DNA of 64,000 nucleotides, from NCBI RefSeq assembly GCF_001839655.2, contig NZ_CP056087.1, positions 930,001-994,000 on the forward strand. Reading direction: 5' to 3'. Both the position numbers and the translations under genes were made by a program. This stretch comes from Pseudomonas argentinensis. GTDB lineage: Bacteria; Pseudomonadota; Gammaproteobacteria; Pseudomonadales; Pseudomonadaceae. Position 1 is the first letter of the stretch. Each line of letters opens with the position of its first letter. This document shows, piece after piece, positions 59,578 to 64,000 of this stretch. The notes beneath the pieces were generated by a model. That model had not been told where the DNA came from and did no database searches. It was given only the letters and a program-made list of their open reading frames with translations.

Positions 59578-61641
59578 TCAGTCATCCGACGAGAAGTTGT
59601 AGTCCATCGACTGGCTCGGGCCCTGCAGGTAGTAGCCCTGGATGTAGTTGGTGCCCGCCTGCCAGAGGGTGGCCAGCACGCTGGCCGATTCCACGAATGG
59701 CACGATGGTCAGCTTGGCCTGGCTGTGCAGGCTGGCCAGCATGGTTTTCAAGGTTTCCTGGTTGGCCGGGTCGGCCAGCTCCTTGGTGAACGAACCATCC
59801 ACCTTGACGAAGTCGACCGGCAGGTGACGCAGGGTGTTGAACGGGTTCAGGGCGCAGCCGAACTGGCTGAGCGCGAGGTGGCAATGCAGGTCCTTGAGGC
59901 CCTGGGCCAGGGCCTTGGCCTGCTTCAGGTAGGTGACCGCATCCGGCTCGCTGAACTGGAACACCAGGGCATCGGACGGCAGGCGTGCGGCTTTCAGCGC
60001 CACGCTCAGCCACGGCAGCAAGGTCGGGTCCTGCAGGCTGGCGCTGGACAGGTGCACGAACAGGCGCGTCGCGTGGCCCTTGGCGCGGTGATCGGCGAGC
60101 AGCTTGATGGAGCTGAGAATCACCCAGCGGTCGATCTTCTCACCCATGCCCGACTCCCTGGCCACGGCGAGGAATTCATCTGGCGGCACTTCCTGGCCGG
60201 ACGGGCTGAGCAGGCGCAGCAGCACCTCGTAGTGCTCGTGCTCGTCGCCGCGCAGGCTGATCACCGGCTGGAACAGCAGGCGGAAGCTGTTCTGTTCCAG
60301 GGCCTGCTGCACCATGGCCACCACGCTGCCGCGGTTGGCGGCGGCCGCCAGTTCCTCGGACGGGTCGAACAGCTTGAGGGTGCCCGGCTCGTCCAGCTGG
60401 TCGGCGCAGCGCTGGGCCCGGTCGATGACTTCCCCGGCCTTGGGCGTGGTGTCGTTGAGACCGGCGACGCCGACGGACAGCGTGGTCTGCGCGGTGCGCC
60501 CGTTGATGTCGAACAGGTGCGCTTCGGCCTTCTTCAGCAGGGCTTCGAGCAGCGGGCGTTGCTGCTGCGGCGACAGGCCGGTCTGCAGGACGGCGAACAC
60601 GTCGTCGCCAAAGCGCGCCAGTTGCGCATCCTTGGGGAAGTGGGCGCGCAGCAGGGCGGCCAGGTCGGTGAGCAACAGGTCGATGGCGCCCAGGCCCATG
60701 TCGGCGAGCAGCGCGGCGTAACGATCGACGCGGATATAGGCCAGGCTGGCCGGCTGTTCGTCGTGGACGGCGTGGTGGGCGGCGTTGTCCATCAGTTCGA
60801 GGAAGTGGGTACGGTTGTACAGGCCGGTGACCAGATCCAGGCTGCTGATCTCGCGCAGCTTCTCTTCCAGCTCGACGTTGGCGGTCTCGGCGCGGATCAC
60901 CACCTGAATGCACGGCTCGCCATCGTAGGCCGCCGGCGACAGGCTGATGCGCGCCGGGAAGCTGCTGTCGTCGGTGCGCACGCCGGCGCAGCCGAGTTCA
61001 TGCTTGTCCATCTGCTGATGGTTCTTCAGGAAATCCTTGAACGCAGCCTGATCGCTGGCGCCGATCAGGTCGATCATCGGCAGGCCTTCGAGCTCCTCGG
61101 CGTCATCGAAGCCGAACAGCTCCAGGTAGGCGCGGTTGGCATAGATGTGCATGCCATCGTGTACGTAGGCGATGGCATCGACCGAGCTGTCGAGCAGCAG
61201 CTGGCAGCGTTTCTCGGCTTCGCGCAGGGCCACCTCGGCGGCGCGGCGGGCGCGGCGTTCCTCGAGGTTGACCAGTTCGCGGCGGGCGACCAGTACCAGG
61301 CGCTCGTCCTCACCATGCGGCAGGGCGTCCTGGGCACCGAGCATCAGCGCTTCGGTGACGCTGTCCGGTTCGTTGTCGGCCAGCAGCAGGATCACCGGGA
61401 TGTCCTTGCCCTGGTGGCGGATGCAGGCAAGCGCTTCGTGGGGATCCAGGCAGTCGCTGGCCGGCGAGCAGATCAGCAGGTCCCAGTTGTGCTTGAGGGC
61501 GTCGAGCAGGTCTTCGCTGGAGATCAGGCGGTGTACGCGGGTGGCATTACCGGCATTGCGGAACAGGCTGACGAGACGCTCGGCCTCGTTCTGCGAGTCT
61601 TCGAGAATCAGCAGGCGGATGGTTTTCTTTTCGATGGCCAT
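59578..61641 (-). CDS. fimX: FimX-like c-di-GMP effector (REC-PAS-GGDEF-EAL)
   Basis: A 687-residue protein with a degenerate receiver domain (LLICSPASDC where the phospho-acceptor Asp is lost), a PAS domain near residues 150-260, a degenerate GGDEF domain reading RFGDDVFAVL, and a degenerate EAL domain whose motif is YEVLLRLLS (EVL). The same degeneration occurs in P. aeruginosa FimX (PA4959), which binds c-di-GMP through the EAL domain and controls type IV pilus assembly and twitching. The length and neighbours (serB upstream, PilZ-like gene, psd) match that locus. No catalytic activity is expected. Confidence 0.94.
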   Translation of the reverse strand: MAIEKKTIRLLILEDSQNEAERLVSLFRNAGNATRVHRLISSEDLLDALKHNWDLLICSPASDCLDPHEALACIRHQGKDIPVILLLADNEPDSVTEALMLGAQDALPHGEDERLVLVARRELVNLEERRARRAAEVALREAEKRCQLLLDSSVDAIAYVHDGMHIYANRAYLELFGFDDAEELEGLPMIDLIGASDQAAFKDFLKNHQQMDKHELGCAGVRTDDSSFPARISLSPAAYDGEPCIQVVIRAETANVELEEKLREISSLDLVTGLYNRTHFLELMDNAAHHAVHDEQPASLAYIRVDRYAALLADMGLGAIDLLLTDLAALLRAHFPKDAQLARFGDDVFAVLQTGLSPQQQRPLLEALLKKAEAHLFDINGRTAQTTLSVGVAGLNDTTPKAGEVIDRAQRCADQLDEPGTLKLFDPSEELAAAANRGSVVAMVQQALEQNSFRLLFQPVISLRGDEHEHYEVLLRLLSPSGQEVPPDEFLAVARESGMGEKIDRWVILSSIKLLADHRAKGHATRLFVHLSSASLQDPTLLPWLSVALKAARLPSDALVFQFSEPDAVTYLKQAKALAQGLKDLHCHLALSQFGCALNPFNTLRHLPVDFVKVDGSFTKELADPANQETLKTMLASLHSQAKLTIVPFVESASVLATLWQAGTNYIQGYYLQGPSQSMDYNFSSDD

Positions 61642-61705
61642 TAGCGAAGTCGAATCTGCGATAAAACAGCAGAACAGGGCGGGAAATTAAGGGTTTTCCG
61701 GCAAT

Positions 61706-63505
61706 CTACAGCGACTTCCAGAGTGAGTCAAAGTCTTCCTCCCCGGCTGGGCGCTGGGTGCCGGAGGCTGTGACGGAGGTCGCGTGATCCGTGGTTTTCT
61801 GCTCCAGGTCGTGGTACTCGAACTGGCTGAAACTGCCGGTGCTGACCTGCTTCTGGCTGAGCACCGCGCGGCGCTCCTTGCCGTTGACGTTGATCAGCAC
61901 CTTGCTGCCCTCCTGGAAGGGCAGGCGCGGGGTGATCAGCGTGGCCGGCCGGGAGATGGCGGCGATTTCCGGCAGCAGCAGGGCACGCAGGTACTGGCTG
62001 TTCTGCTCGGCCTTGCGCACCAGTTGCAGGCCACAGGACTGTGCGTGGGGGGCGATCAGCTCGATGCCCATCTGCGTGCCGCCACCGCGTACCTGGCGGA
62101 TCCAGCGCACCACGGCGACGCTCCAGCCCTGCTGGGGATTGTCGCGGATGCCGAGAATCTCGCCGGCCTGCAGCTGGCTGGGCACTTCCTTGGGCCACGA
62201 CAGGCAGTAGCCACCGGGGCTGTGGTTGACGATGGCCAGCACGAAGGTCGGATAGCTTTCCCCGGTACCCGCTTGCGCTTCCTGCTCGCCGGCGGGCTTG
62301 GGGTATTCGATCTCCTCGAAGGGCAGGCCATTGTCCCAATCGTTGACCCGGCGTGCATCGTGGGCGCTGGCCCATACATCGGGCTCACCGCTCAGCGGCT
62401 TGAACGAGGCGGTGGTGTCGACCTGCTGTTTGAGAATTTCGCTGAACGCGCGGCCATTGGCCAGGTAGTAGTTCAGGGCGCTCATGCCGATGCACAGGGT
62501 CATGCTGCCGGTACCCTGGGTTCGCTGGAAGGTGCGCTCGGAGATATCGCCCCAGGCCGCGGTGGCGTGCTGCAGCATGTCCACGCTGAAGCCTTCGGGC
62601 ACCGGCAGGCGCGAGCGGGGACGGTCTTCGGGGGGCAACGCCAGGTGATCCTTGATGGCGTTGACCAGCGGGGTCGGGTCGATACCCAGGGCGCCCTGCA
62701 GCTCGCTCGGCTGGAACAGCGAGGTGTAGCGGGGTGGGCCATCCAGCTGCGGTGCCACGGCGAAGATGCTGCTCGGCTGGCCGCCGGCCTGCAGGTTGAC
62801 CAGCGTGCTCCAGGCCTCCAGCGCTTCGGCGAGGCGGGCGATGGCGCTCTGGCGCATTTGGTTGCAGCGCGAGCAACCGATCAGCAGGGCGACGATATAG
62901 CCCTGCTCGACGCTCAACCCTTGAGTATGGCGGGCCAGCGGGTCGCGGATCACCACCTTGTGCAGCTCGTGGCGCCGGGCAATCAGGTACAGCTGGTGAA
63001 GCTCCAGCCAGAGGCCTTCGGGCACCGGGCAATACAACTGGCTGGTGCGGATCAGCGGGCCGTTGAGGCTGTGCACGGCCCGCTGCAGGGCCATGCCGAG
63101 CAGCGCGTTGCGCTCGCGATTCGGCTGCGCGGCCAGGCGCGAAATGATCAGCTTGTAGCCGATGGCCAGGTGGTTCTGCAGCGCCTGGCAGAGGTTGGCG
63201 ACCTTGCGTGGGCGCTCATCGAGCACGATGGCCTGGTTGAGGAAGTGGCGCTCCAGGTGCTGGCAGACGAAATACACTTCTGGGCGCAGCAGCTCGAGCA
63301 GCTGGATGCGGTTGTCCGACGGGGTCAGCAACTGGTTGAGCTCGATCAGCGCCTGGTACAGCTGCCGGGCGGTTTCGCCAAGGTTGGCCTTGGGCAGGCC
63401 GGCGATCCAGCGTTTGAGGTCGCGTGGCGTGGCGTCGCAGAAAGTCAGGCCCTGCTTGGTCGGCGTCGGGACGCGGAGCAAAAGGTGGGGGCTCTGTTTA
63501 TCCAT
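61706..63505 (-). CDS. PilZ-like domain protein next to fimX (PA4958 type)
   Basis: A 599-residue soluble protein, sometimes annotated as a hypothetical protein or chaperone in Pseudomonas. The N-terminal 350 residues are mainly helical and carry no motif I know. Near residue 430 the segment IVNHSPGGYCLSW followed by AGEILGIRDN and VAVVRWIRQV resembles a PilZ beta-barrel with an NxSxxG motif, but no RxxxR motif is seen just before, so c-di-GMP binding is doubtful. A second barrel-like part follows (EGSKVLINVNGKERRAVLS). ATG 63505 follows GGAGTAAC. It is 64 bp before fimX on the same strand. A role in pilus or c-di-GMP signalling is inference from its position. Confidence 0.75.
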   Translation of the reverse strand: MDKQSPHLLLRVPTPTKQGLTFCDATPRDLKRWIAGLPKANLGETARQLYQALIELNQLLTPSDNRIQLLELLRPEVYFVCQHLERHFLNQAIVLDERPRKVANLCQALQNHLAIGYKLIISRLAAQPNRERNALLGMALQRAVHSLNGPLIRTSQLYCPVPEGLWLELHQLYLIARRHELHKVVIRDPLARHTQGLSVEQGYIVALLIGCSRCNQMRQSAIARLAEALEAWSTLVNLQAGGQPSSIFAVAPQLDGPPRYTSLFQPSELQGALGIDPTPLVNAIKDHLALPPEDRPRSRLPVPEGFSVDMLQHATAAWGDISERTFQRTQGTGSMTLCIGMSALNYYLANGRAFSEILKQQVDTTASFKPLSGEPDVWASAHDARRVNDWDNGLPFEEIEYPKPAGEQEAQAGTGESYPTFVLAIVNHSPGGYCLSWPKEVPSQLQAGEILGIRDNPQQGWSVAVVRWIRQVRGGGTQMGIELIAPHAQSCGLQLVRKAEQNSQYLRALLLPEIAAISRPATLITPRLPFQEGSKVLINVNGKERRAVLSQKQVSTGSFSQFEYHDLEQKTTDHATSVTASGTQRPAGEEDFDSLWKSL

Positions 63506-63634
63506 CTAGCTTCGTTACTCCAGGGCCCGCATTCGAGCGATTCATTCGTTGGGGGTGCAGCGACTCTAGCAGCATCCAGCCATCATCGCAGCCTTGCCAC
63601 GCCACCGGCCGGGGCTGCGGGTCAGGGCATCGGT

Positions 63635-64000
63635 TCACTGGCCGAGCAACTGGCCCATGCGCACCGGGCTATTGGCACCCAGTTCTTCGGCCCATTTCAC
63701 CTGCTCGGGGCCGAACAGCACGATGGCCGTGGAACCCAGTTTGAAGCGGCCCAGCTCGGCGCCTTTTTCCAGGCTGATCGGCGCCCGCGCGGCTTCGTCG
63801 TAGCGCACGGTCTTCAGCTCGCGCTTGGGGGGCGTGATCAACCCGGCCCATACGGTTTCGATGGAGGCGACGATCATCGCGCCCACCAGCACCACGGCCA
63901 TCGGCCCGCGTTCGGTATCGAACAGGCACACCACGCGCTCGTTGCGGGCGAACAGCTCGGGCACGTTTTCCGCGGTGGTCTGGTTCACCGAGAACAGCCG
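63635..64000 (-). CDS. psd: Phosphatidylserine decarboxylase Psd, C-terminal part (runs off the window)
   Basis: The frame continues to the right window edge, with RLFS before [12 protein letters not shown], so only the C-terminal ~121 residues are present. Psd makes phosphatidylethanolamine from phosphatidylserine at the inner membrane. The self-cleavage motif [13 protein letters not shown] (LGST, with pyruvoyl formation at the Ser) is intact near the C-terminus, and [23 protein letters not shown] is the conserved substrate-side strand. The gap to the next gene (63506-63634) shows nothing beyond promoter space. Confidence 0.96.
   Translation of the reverse strand, partial: RLFSVNQTTAENVPELFARNERVVCLFDTERGPMAVVLVGAMIVASIETVWAGLITPPKRELKTVRYDEAARAPISLEKGAELGRFKLGSTAIVLFGPEQVKWAEELGANSPVRMGQLLGQ

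Overview
The window is GC-rich chromosomal DNA from a Pseudomonas species. From memory of the P. aeruginosa PAO1 gene order (not checked here), two blocks run in the same order as that genome. One is the LPS-core to DNA-topology block: waaL end, kinase-like gene, msbA, hldE, aldo/keto reductase, FAD oxidoreductase, emrE, LysR, waaA, tolC, thiC, nudF, cpdA, yqiA, parE, parC. The other is a membrane-sensor gene, serB, fimX, a PilZ-like gene and psd. No tRNA, rRNA, CRISPR array, prophage or full insertion sequence was seen.

Layout. 1-6.4 kb: LPS and envelope genes, including a degraded msbA at its usual locus, mig-14 and dnpA homologues, and hldE. 6.5-12.2 kb: a reductase/oxidase pair, the EmrE multidrug pump with a divergent LysR regulator, and waaA. 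12.3-16.2 kb: a TolC-type outer-membrane channel and thiC behind a TPP riboswitch whose leader carries a 140-bp repeat. 16.5-25.8 kb: nudF, a DUF1249 gene, cpdA, yqiA, and topoisomerase IV (parE, parC) with two small envelope genes between the subunits. 26-35.8 kb: a PqiC-like lipoprotein, a LysR-sdaA-sstT serine uptake and deamination group, a HI0933-type flavoprotein, a periplasmic binding protein, a double-receiver diguanylate cyclase and dbpA. 35.8-46.3 kb: an MdtD-type exporter, the choline to glycine-betaine genes betA, betB and betI, and a KdpDE-like two-component pair divergent from the potassium transporter kup. 46.4-50.1 kb: a methyltransferase, DNA polymerase II and a sugar acetyltransferase. 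50.2-55.9 kb: a sulfonate-utilisation group lsfA-ssuEADCB-ssuF. 56.3-64 kb: a frameshifted membrane-sensor gene, serB, fimX, a PilZ-like gene and the C-terminal part of psd.

The gene content is mostly core metabolism and envelope. The unusual signals are two kinds. First, gene decay: msbA, normally essential for LPS export, has a deletion/frameshift, an amber codon and altered ATPase motifs; a PA4961-type gene is shifted at a C6 tract. Second, small repeats: four copies of a ~140-bp element with CAGGCCGTTGAAAA-like ends, including one in the thiC riboswitch leader and one inside the ssu group; a second modular element family starting 1-3 bp from the stop codons of thiC, kdpE and serB, whose copies carry different inner hairpins; and six short REP-type hairpins. 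I found no clear sign of a new defence or mobile system. The repeat families and the msbA lesion are the best leads.
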